NCBI GenBank assembly: GCA_900073065.1
Contig: FJOG01000040.1
Span: 88,853 to 152,852 of the forward strand
DNA: 64,000 nucleotides
Source: Phialocephala subalpina
Lineage: Eukaryota; Ascomycota; Leotiomycetes; Helotiales; Mollisiaceae
Direction of reading: 5' to 3'
The translations under genes and the position numbers were made by a program. Positions 12,097 through 23,838 of this stretch are shown here, piece after piece (within the stretch, counting starts at the first letter, position 1; each line of letters begins with the position of its first letter). The notes beneath the pieces are model-generated. The model was not told where the DNA came from. It saw nothing but the letters and a program-made list of their open reading frames with translations, and did no database searches.

Positions 12097-13907
12097 ATGG
12101 CAGCAGTTCAAGAACTCGCAGAGCGAGCAAAGCTCGATACGATCTACATTGACACTGACACCGGAGCAGACGACGAGACCGCGACCGGCGCCGAAAGCAA
12201 ACCTTACAAGTCACTGGCGTTCGCCTTCATTCGACACGGTGGTACAGAGGGGAAGCAATACCAATCGCGTGCCTCCACCACTGGGCCAGTGAGTGCAGAT
12301 GGAGACCCAGCAGAGCGCCTCGTATGGAAGGAGCCAGCAAAGAGTGCTGTGAAGAAGGCACAAGGAGCCCTCGACGCACACAAGAAGAAGCTTCTCAAGC
12401 AACAACAACTGGCAGCCCAAGAAGAGGAGAAGGAAAAGGCACGCCTAAAGACCCTCGAGGACGCGAAGAAGATCATTATCAAGGAAGACGAGTCTCTGCC
12501 AAAGGCTGTTAAGATCACAATCGGTGACAAGGACGTGGAATTGGGCGAGGCAGATGTCAGGGGAACTCGAGTCAAGGTCTCCGGACGAATTCACAGGCTA
12601 CGACAACAGAAGCAAGCAACCTTCCTCACATTAGTCGACGGATACGGACATCTACAATGCGTTCTTTCTGGAGACCTCACGAAGACCTACGAAGCTTATC
12701 TCTTTGCCCAAGGAACGTCCCTCACTCTCTATGGAGAAATGCGAAAGGTCCTCGCGGGTCAATCGGCACCGGACAACCGCGAGCTACACGTCGATTATTA
12801 CAAGATCATTGGCAGGAGTCCGTCGGATATCGATGCCATTACCAACAGAGTTTCTGCCCAACAGGACCAATGGGACTCCCAAATGCTCGATAACCGCCAT
12901 CTTGTCCTCCGAGGAGACACCGCGTCCTCAGTCATGAAGGTGCGATCTGCGGTCGAGTGGGCGTTCGCGAAGGCATACAGAGAGCTAAAGTTCACGAAAA
13001 TCAGTCCTCCAGCTTTCGTCCAGACACAAGTCGAGGGTGGATCTACACTGTTCGAATTAGATTACTATGGCGAGAAGACATATCTGACTCAATCATCCCA
13101 ACTGTACCTCGAAACCGGCATTCCTAGTCTTGGTAACGTCTACTGTATCGAGAAGTCCTTCCGAGCTGAGAAATCCCTGACGCGTCGCCACTTGTCCGAG
13201 TACACACACGTCGAAGCTGAATTAGATTTCATTGACTTTGAGGATCTGTTAGATCACTTGGAGGAAATGATCAGCCGAGTCATTACCACCATCTTAGACG
13301 ACAAGGAGATCGCCGGCTACATCAAGGAGCTCAACCCTGACTTCAAGCCACCCACTCGACCATTCAAGAGAATGCGCTACTCCGACGCGATCGACTGGCT
13401 CAACGCCCAAGACCCTCCCATCCTCAACGAAGAAGGCAACCCCCATGTCTTCGGAGACGATATCGCTGAAGCCGCCGAGCGAAGAATGACCGACATCATC
13501 AACCTCCCCATCTTCCTGACCCATTTCCCAGTCGAAATCAAAGCATTTTACATGAAGAAGGATGAGAGTGATCGTCGCGTCACAGAGTCTGTCGATGTTC
13601 TTATGCCAGGTGTTGGAGAGATTGTTGGTGGTTCGATGAGAATGGAGGATTATGATGAGTTGATGGAGGCGTACAAACGAGAGGGTATTTCTCCCAAGGA
13701 GTATTACTGGTACACAGAGCAACGAAAGTAAGTTTCCCATATGCGAGGTATGAGATGAGAAGCTGATCGCGGGTGTCTAGGTACGGTACTTCTCCTCACG
13801 GTGGTTACGGATTGGGACTTGAGCGCTTCATCGCATGGATCTGCAAGCAACACAGCGTTCGCACGTGCTGTTTGTATCCCCGATTCATGGGTCGCTGCAA
13901 ACCATAG
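12097..13907 (+). CDS. ded81: Asparaginyl-tRNA synthetase, cytosolic
   Basis: Two exons, 12097-13727 and 13781-13907, spliced at AA|GTAAGT...GTCTAG|GTAC, giving 585 residues. The N-terminal part has the fungal extension and a charged helix (about 85-130). The anticodon-binding OB fold begins near [13 protein letters not shown]. The class II catalytic core shows motif 2 [25 protein letters not shown] residues near 353-373 and motif 3 [11 protein letters not shown] in exon 2. The end [11 protein letters not shown] is close to the conserved C terminus of eukaryotic AsnRS. The enzyme charges tRNA-Asn. A model stopping at 13731 would lose motif 3, so the intron is needed. It is intact. Confidence 0.96.
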
Positions 13908-16900
13908 GCTCATTCACGCGGGAAGCATCTTGTCGATCACTCGAGATCTTAGATTGCTGCAGTTTGGTTTGGTTTCATTTGTTGCAGACAGCGTTGCAGA
14001 GATACACTTAGATTTCCTTACTTGCTGAACGGGCGGAGCGATGATTGATGAATTGATGGATGATGAGTGGATGATGGGATGTGAGCGCAGCATTAATGGT
14101 CAGCTGTAGCAGGTTCATGCAAATGTGAGCAATGAAAACACATGACCAACGGCCAAAATATCAACAGCTAATGCATTGTGACCTTCGGAGAGAGGAAATG
14201 GTTCCCGCCATGAGGCCTTTTCCTAGTCTCCTCCACTTCAGCTTTGAGGACTGTGAATCTCCCAGCTTTCCAAGGACATTAGTAGTAGTTGGGATTGTGA
14301 AGCCACCACAACTTGTCGGGTTAAGAGCAGATTCACCGCGCATCCTCTCGCTGTACGGCATCCTGTTGATGATCTTCCGACCAAAAGGGGACACAGCAGC
14401 TGCCTCCGAAACATCTCGAAATCAAGCTCGAAGATACTCACGTTTGTCGACCGTCTTCAACCTAGTTCATCGTTCCCCCTTGTGGCCTGTTCCCTTCGCG
14501 ACTTTGGACAAATGCCAGAGAGGTGAGAGAAGCTTGTGAGTGGTAGTGATTTGAGCAACGTTGGCCCAAAGGGAAATTCTTCTTCAAAGATCAGCTGTTG
14601 AAAACCGAGGTCATTGCCGTACGCTCAAAGACTGAGATGATCCCAATTTCGAAACACACTGCTGGGCGATTGTGATTTCGAGACGAGTTTTCCAGCAGCT
14701 ATTGCGAGGAATTGAGCTTCAGCAGCTCCAATAGGTGCGCAGAAGTCACGAGCTTGGTTTCTTTTCACTTCCTGCCAGATATCGGTTGGGGTGTGATCGA
14801 TCTCAGTTTTCAAGTTCATGCCTTGCGAAGAGTGTCATTCAAAGCCAAGTAATCCTTTTCTGCGCATTCAGTTGCCAATATCCGGACTTCTGTGAAGCAA
14901 CGAGCGTCTCTCCGCCGTCCTCCTCAGCATAAGTGATCTCCCAAACTGGCATCTACAGTCTTTCATAGGGCAAATACCCAAGCAAACAAAGTCGTATTGA
15001 CTAGCCTCTACAGCGAGGAAGCAATGGCAAGATGCCTTGAATCCGTGCGTAGTGTTATGGAATGAGCTTCAAGACCTCGGCGACGTCTTGGTATCGACAC
15101 TCTCTTGACGGCCACCACAACGCCGGCGATAGCATCTCCAAAGCACTATGAGAACGGCGTGGCCAATGTCATATCCCGTTCACTGGTAGAGTTCGATGGT
15201 GATGATGGAATGGAAGTCTTGTTTGTTGGCGTCCGAAGCAAAAATGGTTGTGCAGGTTGGAAGACATGAGAACTTGATTTCGAATGTAAATAAACGTTAT
15301 CAACGTGGACAGCACCGAGCCCTTGGAACGAGGTAGTTGCGTGTATAACAAAGACGTACAATAGAGATGTTCCTATTGTGCGCAAGACCAAATTTGAGCC
15401 ATAATTTGCTGCGAGCCTGGCCGTTAGATACAGAAAGAAGATGGCTATCTCCCAGATACTCCAAACCCAACGAGACGGCATGATTGCGACTGGGAGTTCC
15501 TGCAGCTGTTCTCACAATGTCTTAGCGCGTAATACAAGATGTGCGATGACATATGGTCATCATACCAAAGACCATCAGGCACAGACCTAGAGCAGCCGGG
15601 AGAGCGTCGACGATAAATGTGCATTCGAACATCTCGGCGCTCGTCTCATTGCTCAAGTTTAACAACAAACACACCTGAGCATGGCAGTCACTGACCGAGA
15701 TCTAAAAATGCCCATCGTGCTGGTTGAGGAATGCCCCGAAATATTTCAACCGAGTGGCGTGGAGGTGGGAGAGGACTTGCCTCGCAACTAATACTTGTTT
15801 GTTGGAAGTCTCTCAATTTCCCAAAATTCTTGGGGTAGGATCTGTATAAACCACCTCAGAGTGGCATGTCAGAGCAGTACATGGCAGCAAATCGCAGCTT
15901 CGGAAGCCCGCTGACTTCTCAGCAGCGACGATTTCTCCTATAACGAGGTCCTGTCAGTCGCTACTCGATGCCATCAGGAAGAATACGTTTGCTCATTTGC
16001 ATGCCCAGATTGCGATGCAGTGTCTCGAGAGACTGTTTAGGAAGATGCAATTCGAATTCTTCGCACTTGAGGAAAGAGAAAGGTTTGGGGGTGCTGGCAA
16101 AGTGTAGACTGGAGCGCTGGATCAAAATCTGCAAGGAATCAAAAACAGATAAGCGTCACAGAACAGTCGATTGAATATTGGCGTGCACTTACACGCCGCT
16201 GCTCGTCATTCGAAATTAGATGACCTTCGCGTCGCTGGACTTCGAGGTCGTAAGTTGGTCGTGCTCCGCGAATTCTTTCACCCCTCTGGGCACTGGGAAT
16301 TCATTCAGCGTGCGCATTGTGTTCCTCGGAGAGTAGAACCAAATCGAGAACGGCGACCACGGCCCATGGCATATATATAAGATACGTCTGAAGATAAGAC
16401 ATGTATGAGGCTGAGCCGAAGGCCTGAAGTTCGGAGGTGAAGTGGGTTGGAGGGGGTGGCTGTGAGCTCTGTCTGAAGAGGGGCAAAACGTGATATCAAT
16501 CAGGGGAGAAAAGGGGTTTCATCGCGTGAGCTCATCCCAATCAAGAAAGCTGACGCACAGCATCAATTCACAACCACGGAACCAGATATCTGTGCGCAAT
16601 TGATGCGAAGCTCGAAGCTGCCATCTGTTCTCATCCATTCAAGCTCGAGACGGTATCTATATCAGACGTTTTAAGAAGAGTGTCATGTTTGAAGTTAGAG
16701 ATATGAATTCGAGGGTTCTTCGTGACTTCGTGACTTCGTCCGCGTTTGAGGTTCGATAGAAACATGCATGCACGAAGCGGAAACGTCAGCAGGGATACGC
16801 CCTACCCCTACATCAAACAAGCGCCTTATTTTTGAACGTTTTTTCCTGAGAAAACTGAAACGCGGACGAGGAGCTGACGGGGATGGGTGGAGAAACTTGT

Positions 16901-18330
16901 TTGAAGGGAGAAGAGGCGCAGAGGATGATGATGCTGGGTGGGTGGATAGATGGTGGGGATGATTCGAATAGAGTATTGAAGGTTTGAATTGATCTGCGGG
17001 TGATTTTCATAATTGCTGGAATTTATATCAATAGCCTCGAATTGACTCGATTGAGACAGATTTTGATGAAAGAGGAAGCGAGATAATTGTGCATAAAAAG
17101 GTTCAACTGGTGACTCTTCATCCCGACTCTTGGTGTTTGGCGAGCACTTTTGAGATGAAGTCTCTAACTTGACGTTGTCTCAATTGTTCGGATGATGCTG
17201 AGGCTCGTTGAGCAATTGGCGGCGCTGAGACTGATGGTTCGCGGTAGGGAGGTTTCCCGGTATATGCATAGAGGAGAGAGTCTCGTGAGTTTCGATGCAT
17301 GTTGGGTTCTTGTTTTTCTGTGTCGTTTTCAGGTTTGCTGTTGTGGTGGTGGCGACCCAAACCAAGGTATCGCCATGGCTTGATTCCACGTCATGAAGCT
17401 CTTGGAGTCTATCTTGATGTCCGTTCGCACTGTAGGTATATGTTTATTCGTAGTCTTCGAGAGCTCGATGCGATCGAGGCAAGTATTTCGAGGCTGTGTT
17501 ACTTCATCGGGAAGAATAGCCGCTCTGTCCTCGTCATCCGAATTTGATGTCGGTAGCTAGCCAAATGATGGCATCGCGATCGGTACCTGCATTAATCTCG
17601 AATCCCGCTATCAAAGGCAGCGTGGTACCAGCGGCAACAAAGAAAACAGTGACAGGTCTGAAGTTGCTTTTCATCTGAACATGAGTATCTAGGTTCAATG
17701 ATTCAATACAGTACCAAAACCTTGGTGTGTAGATGCATTGGAGAGGTTACATCAGATCGAGATAATGTAGCTTCGTACTGGTCCAGCGATACATCAGAAA
17801 CAGTGACAGCTCTAGCCTTTCGTCTGGATGTATGCAGAACATGGCTGCGATGCTTCCATGACACAACCCCCAAAGCATGTAGCCGATATCTGCATAGCGG
17901 TGTCCACCTCAGATCTTCCCTTGAGCTGGGTGTGCGGCAATTTAGAAACATTGACAGATGTCGTCTGTCCGTGTCCTCTCGCAGCGATTTGGAGGTGGCT
18001 GGAGCAATTCTGATGATTGCTATCGATATGGAATTATTGTATCCGGTATATCTGCTCTGCTGCGAGTAAAGTTGTAACCAGCATACGAAGCTATAGGCAG
18101 TTCTCCCCGCACTTCGTATGCATCCTCATTCGCCAAGGGTCAAGAATATAGATAAATGAGCATCGACGGTGTGGTAAAGTAATAAATCATTGATCGGGTC
18201 CACCCACCCCTTTGATTGGCGAGATTGGTTGCAAAAATAAAAAGGCGCTGGGTCGGCTACCCCTGGCGCAGGCTAAGTTGTTTGTAGGCAAGTGCGTTCT
18301 GGCCTTAGATTAAGACCACCCAAAGAGGAA
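13908..18330. other. Long intergenic stretch, no convincing gene
   Basis: About 4.4 kb with only short open frames. Two were considered and left as doubtful. The first is a minus-strand segment (about 15680-15535, reading FIVDALPAALGLCLMVFG) that faintly recalls the C terminus of RTA1-type membrane proteins. The second is a minus-strand frame at 17118-17300, starting at an internal ATG and ending RDFISKVLAKHQESG. Neither has a complete gene structure. A short tandem GTGACTTC repeat lies near 16720-16740. No tRNA was recognised. Confidence 0.4.
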
Positions 18331-19025
18331 CTCTCCTTCTCACTCAATCGTATTGCTTCGTCTCTCAAGAACTTCTCTTCACCCTCGACCTTCTTCTTCC
18401 TCCAAAGCCTCTTCTTTGGTCCTTCACAAATGCCCACACTCATTATCTAGCTGCTCTTCTTCGCTGCTTGATCCTTTCTTCATCTTCTACCATTTATTTT
18501 ACTCTTTATTGAAAGGACCAACCACACTCGCTCAACCTTCTATCGTCCCATTCGCACAGCTCTTTGTTCGTGCGGACCATTGATCCTCTCCAGATCCCAG
18601 CAGACGATATCCATTGTCCTCGAGCTCATCGAATATCTGCAGATACCCGACTGTCTACCTTCGAACCTCGAGATCTGTCGCAGATGCACTTCGCTTCGAC
18701 TTCGACTTGAACCATACTTGTATCCATACAACAATACTTAATTTATACAAGCAGATTTGTTTATACCAGACGTTTCCACACCCGACTGTCCATTTTCGAC
18801 ACTTAATCGACCCTCGACTCCCACGAACTTCTGCCGTTTCGATTCATACATTTGTTCGCCTTCAATTGTTCGCTTTTGAACAACTGACTCCTTCGACCGA
18901 ACGCTACATTTGATACTACAATAACACCACCTAGTGCCTCTCTCAGGCACTTTTAATCCTTCAAAACGGCTGTACTATCATCTATCACGCGGGACAGCTT
19001 TGTCCTGCCACCTCATCTTCTCGGG
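18330..19025 (+). promoter_or_regulatory. Pyrimidine-rich 5' leader of the RRM gene
   Basis: From about 18330 to 18560 the plus strand is a long C/T-rich run (CTTCTTC, CCTCCAAAG, CTCTTC). It is followed by a 5' region with several short upstream frames before the ATG at 19026. Such CT tracts commonly lie around transcription starts of highly expressed filamentous-fungal genes. A transcript beginning here would have a leader of 450-700 bases, which suits a post-transcriptional regulator. No splice pair within it could be fixed by protein continuity. Confidence 0.4.
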
Positions 19026-21551
19026 ATGCAGGAAACACAAGTAGCGAACCCGCAGAATGGCCCTGGTGCGGCCACCGCCAACAGATTCCCAGGACACGCC
19101 TCGAAGCCTTCGAATAGCGATACCGGATTTTCCCATGGAGCATACAGCTCGAATCAGTTTTCAATGGGTGGATATGGGGACAGACATCCGAGAAGAGCGA
19201 ACATTCCTTCGATCAACACACAAACAATGAACCAGCAAGGTCAGAACGATATGCAGACACCTGGCACCGCGTTTGATATGCAATTCACTCCCTTGCTGCC
19301 ATCTCAATTGCTACTCGGTTCTCCCTTCCAGCCAGGAACGCCAGCCGCGTTCGCGAGTCCTCAATTCCAGAACTACGCCACGTTCCAACACCAGCAGAAC
19401 AACCAACAGCAGCAACAACAGCAAAATCAGAACATGGGCAGTCCGCTTTCTCCTCAGCTTTACCAGACCCTCGTCTCGCCGTCGACTTATGGAGCGCCAC
19501 AATTCTACAATCCTCAATCTCCAACGGGTGGCTTTGCAACTATGAACAACCAAATGCAGCAAATGTCAATCCAGCCCTCGTCCCCTGTACAAATGTCCCC
19601 TGGACTTGTTTCGGGTACCAGCAGGACCGTTTACCTGGGAAACATTCCTCCGGAGACGTCCGCCGAAGAGATTCTCGGACACGTGCGCAGTGGTCAGATT
19701 GAGTCGGTCAGACTTTTGCCAGACAAGAACTGTGCTTTCATTTCCTTCTTGGACGGAAGCTCTGCTACGCACTTCCATTCCGATGCCATCTTGAAGAAGC
19801 TCTCGATCCGCGGACAGGATATCAAGGTCGGATGGGGAAAGCCATCGCAGGTGCCAACTTCTGTCGCTCTCGCTGTTCAACAGTCAGGTGCCTCGAGGAA
19901 TGTGTACTTGGGCAATTTGGATGAGAACGTTACCGAGGATGAGTTGCGAGAGGATTTGAGCAAGTTCGGCCCAATTGACACAGTCAAGATTGTCCGTGAA
20001 AAGGCAATTGGCTTCGTCCACTTCTTGTCAATTGGCAACGCGATCAAGGCTGTCTCACAACTTCCACAGGAGCCAAAGTGGCAGTCACCTCGTCGTGTAT
20101 ACTACGGAAAGGATCGATGCGCGTACGTTTCCAAGACACAACAGCAGAATGCAGCTCAATACCTTGGTATCGCACCAGGGTACGCTCACGTTCTCAATGG
20201 TGCTGATCGCGACCTCATATCGAATGCTCTCGCTCAACAGTCCGTCGCCGCAGCTGCAGTCGCCACTACCGCTGGAGGAATCAACAACTTGGGCAATCGC
20301 ACAGTCTACTTGGGAAACATTCATCCCGAAACCACAATTGAAGAAATTTGTAATGTTGTCAGAGGTGGACTTCTACACCACATTCGATATATACCCGACA
20401 AGCATATCTGCTTCGTCACCTTTATTGACCCTACTTCTGCCGCTTCTTTCTACGCTTTGAGCAACTTGCAGGGATTAATGATTCACAACAGGAGGTTGAA
20501 GATTGGGTGGGGAAAGCACTCAGGAGCACTTCCAGCTGCTATTGCTCTTGCTGTCAGCGGTGGTGCTTCGAGAAACGTTTACATTGGCAACTTGGACGAG
20601 TCATGGAGCGAGGAGAGGCTGAGACAGGACTTTTCCGAGTATGGCGAGATTGAGCTTGTCAACACCCTTCGTGAGAAGAGCTGCGCATTCGTCAATTTCA
20701 CCAACATCGCAAACGCTATCAAGGCCATCGAGGCTATCCGCGGCAAGGAGGAATATCGTCGCTTCAAGGTCAACTTTGGCAAGGACAGATGTGGCAACCC
20801 ACCTCGTCAAGTCCAACAAAGCCAACAGTCTCCTCGCAACGATGGTGTTAACTCGCCACCCCCCAACAGCGGTGGTCTCCAGCCAAGCCAGAACGGAAGC
20901 TCGCCAACTGGTTCGCAAGCACCTGGTTCGGCGACTGGCTCAGGCCCAAGCTTCCCATCTGCGCCTACTCCTTCCACCATCCTCAACGCTGGCAGCAACA
21001 ATCCTCTCACCATGTACTTGAATCAAGTCTCTCAGCAAGCTCAGCAGCAGCAACAGCAGCAGCTTGACCCATATGCCGTTGCCCAGCTCCAACAACAGCA
21101 GCAACAGGTATTGCAAGCCCAGCAAGCTGCTCTGTACAACAACTCGCCGAATATCGATGCCCTCGATATCCCGCAGTCTAGTCAAGGAATGGGTCACCAA
21201 CAATCTGCCAGCATCAGTGGCATGAACGGCTTCCAGAACTCGTCTAGCGGTGCTCCTACTATGAACGGCTTGTTGGCGCCATCGAACGCACGCGGCCAAC
21301 ACAACCGCGCTGTTAGCTTGCCAGTGTTTGCCCAGCAGATCAATGGTCAATTCCAAGATCAGAATGGTATCAATGGCAACGGGGAGCAGCAGCGAAGAGG
21401 TCATCAATACCAGAGCTCATTCTCCGGTGGTCTCGGTAATGGAAACGGCAACGGACCATTCGGCAACACCTACGGTCTCGCGATCCAAGATGGCAGCATG
21501 AACATGAACGGGCTCAACGGATGGGCAGAGGAGGAAGTTGTTGGAAATTAG
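19026..21551 (+). CDS. nrd1: Four-RRM RNA-binding protein, Nrd1/Mrn1 family
   Basis: Single exon, 841 residues. Four RRMs sit in two pairs: about 199-272 ([14 protein letters not shown]1-like NCAFISFLD), 289-360 ([16 protein letters not shown]), 424-497 ([20 protein letters not shown]) and 513-585 ([19 protein letters not shown]). Pairs 1-2 and 3-4 are joined by the repeated WGKxS..(P)xxxALAV linker. N- and C-terminal parts are low complexity, rich in Gln, Asn, Ser and Gly, with polyQ at about 122-136 and 670-695, likely disordered and condensate-prone. This layout is that of S. pombe Nrd1 (negative regulator of differentiation, binds Cdc4 and ste11-type mRNAs) and S. cerevisiae Mrn1. Targets in this fungus are unknown. 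Confidence 0.88.
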   Translation: MQETQVANPQNGPGAATANRFPGHASKPSNSDTGFSHGAYSSNQFSMGGYGDRHPRRANIPSINTQTMNQQGQNDMQTPGTAFDMQFTPLLPSQLLLGSPFQPGTPAAFASPQFQNYATFQHQQNNQQQQQQQNQNMGSPLSPQLYQTLVSPSTYGAPQFYNPQSPTGGFATMNNQMQQMSIQPSSPVQMSPGLVSGTSRTVYLGNIPPETSAEEILGHVRSGQIESVRLLPDKNCAFISFLDGSSATHFHSDAILKKLSIRGQDIKVGWGKPSQVPTSVALAVQQSGASRNVYLGNLDENVTEDELREDLSKFGPIDTVKIVREKAIGFVHFLSIGNAIKAVSQLPQEPKWQSPRRVYYGKDRCAYVSKTQQQNAAQYLGIAPGYAHVLNGADRDLISNALAQQSVAAAAVATTAGGINNLGNRTVYLGNIHPETTIEEICNVVRGGLLHHIRYIPDKHICFVTFIDPTSAASFYALSNLQGLMIHNRRLKIGWGKHSGALPAAIALAVSGGASRNVYIGNLDESWSEERLRQDFSEYGEIELVNTLREKSCAFVNFTNIANAIKAIEAIRGKEEYRRFKVNFGKDRCGNPPRQVQQSQQSPRNDGVNSPPPNSGGLQPSQNGSSPTGSQAPGSATGSGPSFPSAPTPSTILNAGSNNPLTMYLNQVSQQAQQQQQQQLDPYAVAQLQQQQQQVLQAQQAALYNNSPNIDALDIPQSSQGMGHQQSASISGMNGFQNSSSGAPTMNGLLAPSNARGQHNRAVSLPVFAQQINGQFQDQNGINGNGEQQRRGHQYQSSFSGGLGNGNGNGPFGNTYGLAIQDGSMNMNGLNGWAEEEVVGN

Positions 21552-22218
21552 AGGACCGAGAATCGGCAGAAGAATTGGGGATTTGGATCTGCATGGATAC
21601 AGTGTTGTAATACCTTCCTTCCTTCATGTGTTTGCTTTTTTCTTTTCAAACTTTTTTCATTCTTCTTCTATCATCATCCAGAGAGAGAGAGCTTTCTCCT
21701 TTTCTCGTTGCTATCTTCGGTCGTTGGTTTTGCGTTTGCCGGGATCATATTAAGAGCGAAGAGAGCAAGCAAGAAAGCAGAGCAGAGCAAAATGCAAGGT
21801 CTTCTTTTTAGACCTGTTGGGTAGCGAGATGTGTGTGTGTGTCGTTGTACTGTGGTAGTGGATTGTACTAGTAGAGATGTGAATTGGATGCTGTGTCGGA
21901 TCGTAATCATGTCTTCATTTGTGCCTTTGTGAGTGGTGCTTTCCGCTGATGTCTGGGTCGTCCGAAGTATCACGGCTCGATAATCTTTCCATGTTTCCAC
22001 ATACAAAACTTCATACTGATTCACATCGATGAGAGGCAGGGTGTGAGACGTTGGTTCGTGATGCATTCAGAATCTATGCTTGCCTTTTCATTACCACGCC
22101 AATATCCTACCTTTTCCCATTCCCATCCCTACTGATACAATCAAAAAGCCAACGCCATTATCTGTCCTTCATTTTCCATTCCCTCTCCCATTATCACACC
22201 TCTATTCTCTGTTTCACT
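21552..22218. other. 3' region between convergent genes
   Basis: Contains the 3' untranslated region of the RRM gene (T-rich, with a TTTTTTCTTTT stretch near 21635-21660) and that of the small minus-strand gene. No other feature is supported. Confidence 0.4.
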
Positions 22219-22865
22219 CTACTCGCAAGTAGTAACCTTATACTTAACAGTATCATTCCCAGTCTTCCATACCTTAGGCTTGAAATCCATATACACCAAC
22301 TCCCCCTTCTCGGGTGTCCACTCCCCGTTCGTGTCTCTGTAGTAGACTAGTTCGCTGCTGCCTGCGTCGCGGACCTGGGTGTTTGGTTAGTACCACTGTC
22401 AATGTTCTCGGAGCTTGGGGATTTTGACAGCCGGGCAGACGAGTAGTATAGAGAGAGGAAGGGGGGGATGAGAGGCGGACGGGTGCGGGGCGGAGCGGAA
22501 GGAAGTGGTGGAAACTGCGGAGGGAGGAGTGGAGAAGTGGAGTAAAAAGAGATATGGGAAGTTACCTCAACAGTAGTATGAGATACCGTTCCCTCAGTAC
22601 TCCATTCAATCTTATAACAGGTGGATTTTGTGACTAGGAATGGTTTGGTGCAGCGTTGGTTGCCGTCTTTGTCGATGCAGGTTTCTACGGCGTAGTCCAT
22701 GATGGTGCCGGATGCTACTTCGCTGGCTGGGAGGGGAATTGTTAGTGAGGAGTACTGGGAGGGTTGGGATACTGGAGATGGGAAGAGGTGCGACGTACGT
22801 TTGGTCAATGTACCAGTTAAGGCAAGACCGGCTGTCAAGATGGATTGGCCTGATGGGATGTACAT
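22219..22865 (-). CDS. Small protein of unknown function
   Basis: Proposed exons 22799-22865, 22566-22726 and 22219-22374 give 127 residues. Donors are GTACGT and GTAACT, acceptors CCCAG and CCCAG, and phase is kept throughout. The product opens with MYIPSGQSILTAGLALTGTLTK, mildly hydrophobic, then has four Cys (DYAVETCID, QRCTKPF, STCYKIEW, and the terminal CE). It carries the segments YYRDTNGEWTPEKGELVYMD and KVWKTGNDTVKYKVTTCE. I do not recognise the family. The even spacing of Cys and the short beta-like segments suggest a small compact fold; secretion is possible but the N terminus is not a clear signal peptide. The long frame reading through both introns is an artefact of intron one being a multiple of three. 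Confidence 0.6.
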
Positions 22866-23838
22866 GATTACTTGGGACTTTGGATCGAGTTGTATCGGTA
22901 GATGAGAATTGATTTGATATGTTTGATGCTGCTGAAAGTGGAGAGAATGCGGAGAGAGAACTTGTTTGTTTTGTAGTCAAGCGAAGCTTACTTACGAAGA
23001 CGAGTTGCCTGATACTAGCTCAAACAAATGGAGCAATGACGATGCGTGGGCTGCGCTTCAATGTTGTTCCGTCGATGTCATCGAGCAGTAGCGGCACGTG
23101 ATGGGTCTTCACTTTGAGGACCGACAGCTTGAGAAGGAGGGAAAGAGAGATGGGGAAGCAGGGAAGAAAGTACGAAGGTGAGAGGGGAATTGAAGAAGTC
23201 GATCTTGAAGGCGACAATGGTCTTTCGGATGTCCTCGTTGCCCTTGCCTTCTTCAACTCTTTACTTGAAGAGTGCGAGAGCTATGATGTCATTAAAACTC
23301 AAGACAAAACGAAACAGAACTTTCGAAATCACAAACACGAAGAGATAAAACAGAATGTCAATCTCTCAAGGAAGTCGCCCTCTCTTTTATATATTTCTAG
23401 CTCTTATCTCTACCCCATATTCCAAAGATAAGACCATGCTGGTGATCTCCTTCCCCTGACCGTTCCTGCATTAGCCGAGATCTTCTCCTGACTCGGAATA
23501 TGAGCTAGTGGACCACCAATCAGAGAGCAATGGGTTGCATCAATTGTGTAGGAGCAGATAAATGGTCTTGAATTCGATTAAGATATTATGAACAATATGA
23601 AATCCGTCATTTCGTTAAATTCGTTAGAATTATACGTCATGCTTGAGCAAGCTTAACGCCCTAGAAACTCCTGTCTTCCGCGCCGGGATATTTAACGTTT
23701 CCTTCACCGCAATGTACAGTACAGCCAGTATGTACATCGACATTCGATCCAGAGAGGTTTTGAACAATGAAGAAAGAACGCCAGAAATATGAACAGCCAG
23801 ACATTCATCCACTTTGTCCTTTGATAATGGACAAGACA
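22866..23838. other. Intergenic, no supported gene
   Basis: About 970 bases upstream of the small gene and downstream of the STAND gene. Only short frames without motifs. A purine-rich plus-strand run lies at 23130-23200. Confidence 0.4.

Noticed and set aside
15535..15720. Minus-strand segment resembling the end of an RTA1-type membrane protein
   Set aside because: Only about 25 residues (FIVDALPAALG...) look alike. Upstream parts fall in other frames with stops, and no start or full set of membrane helices was found.
17118..17360. Minus-strand open frame with reasonable composition
   Set aside because: The frame opens at a TTG; the first ATG gives only 60 residues, with no motif and no splice partner.
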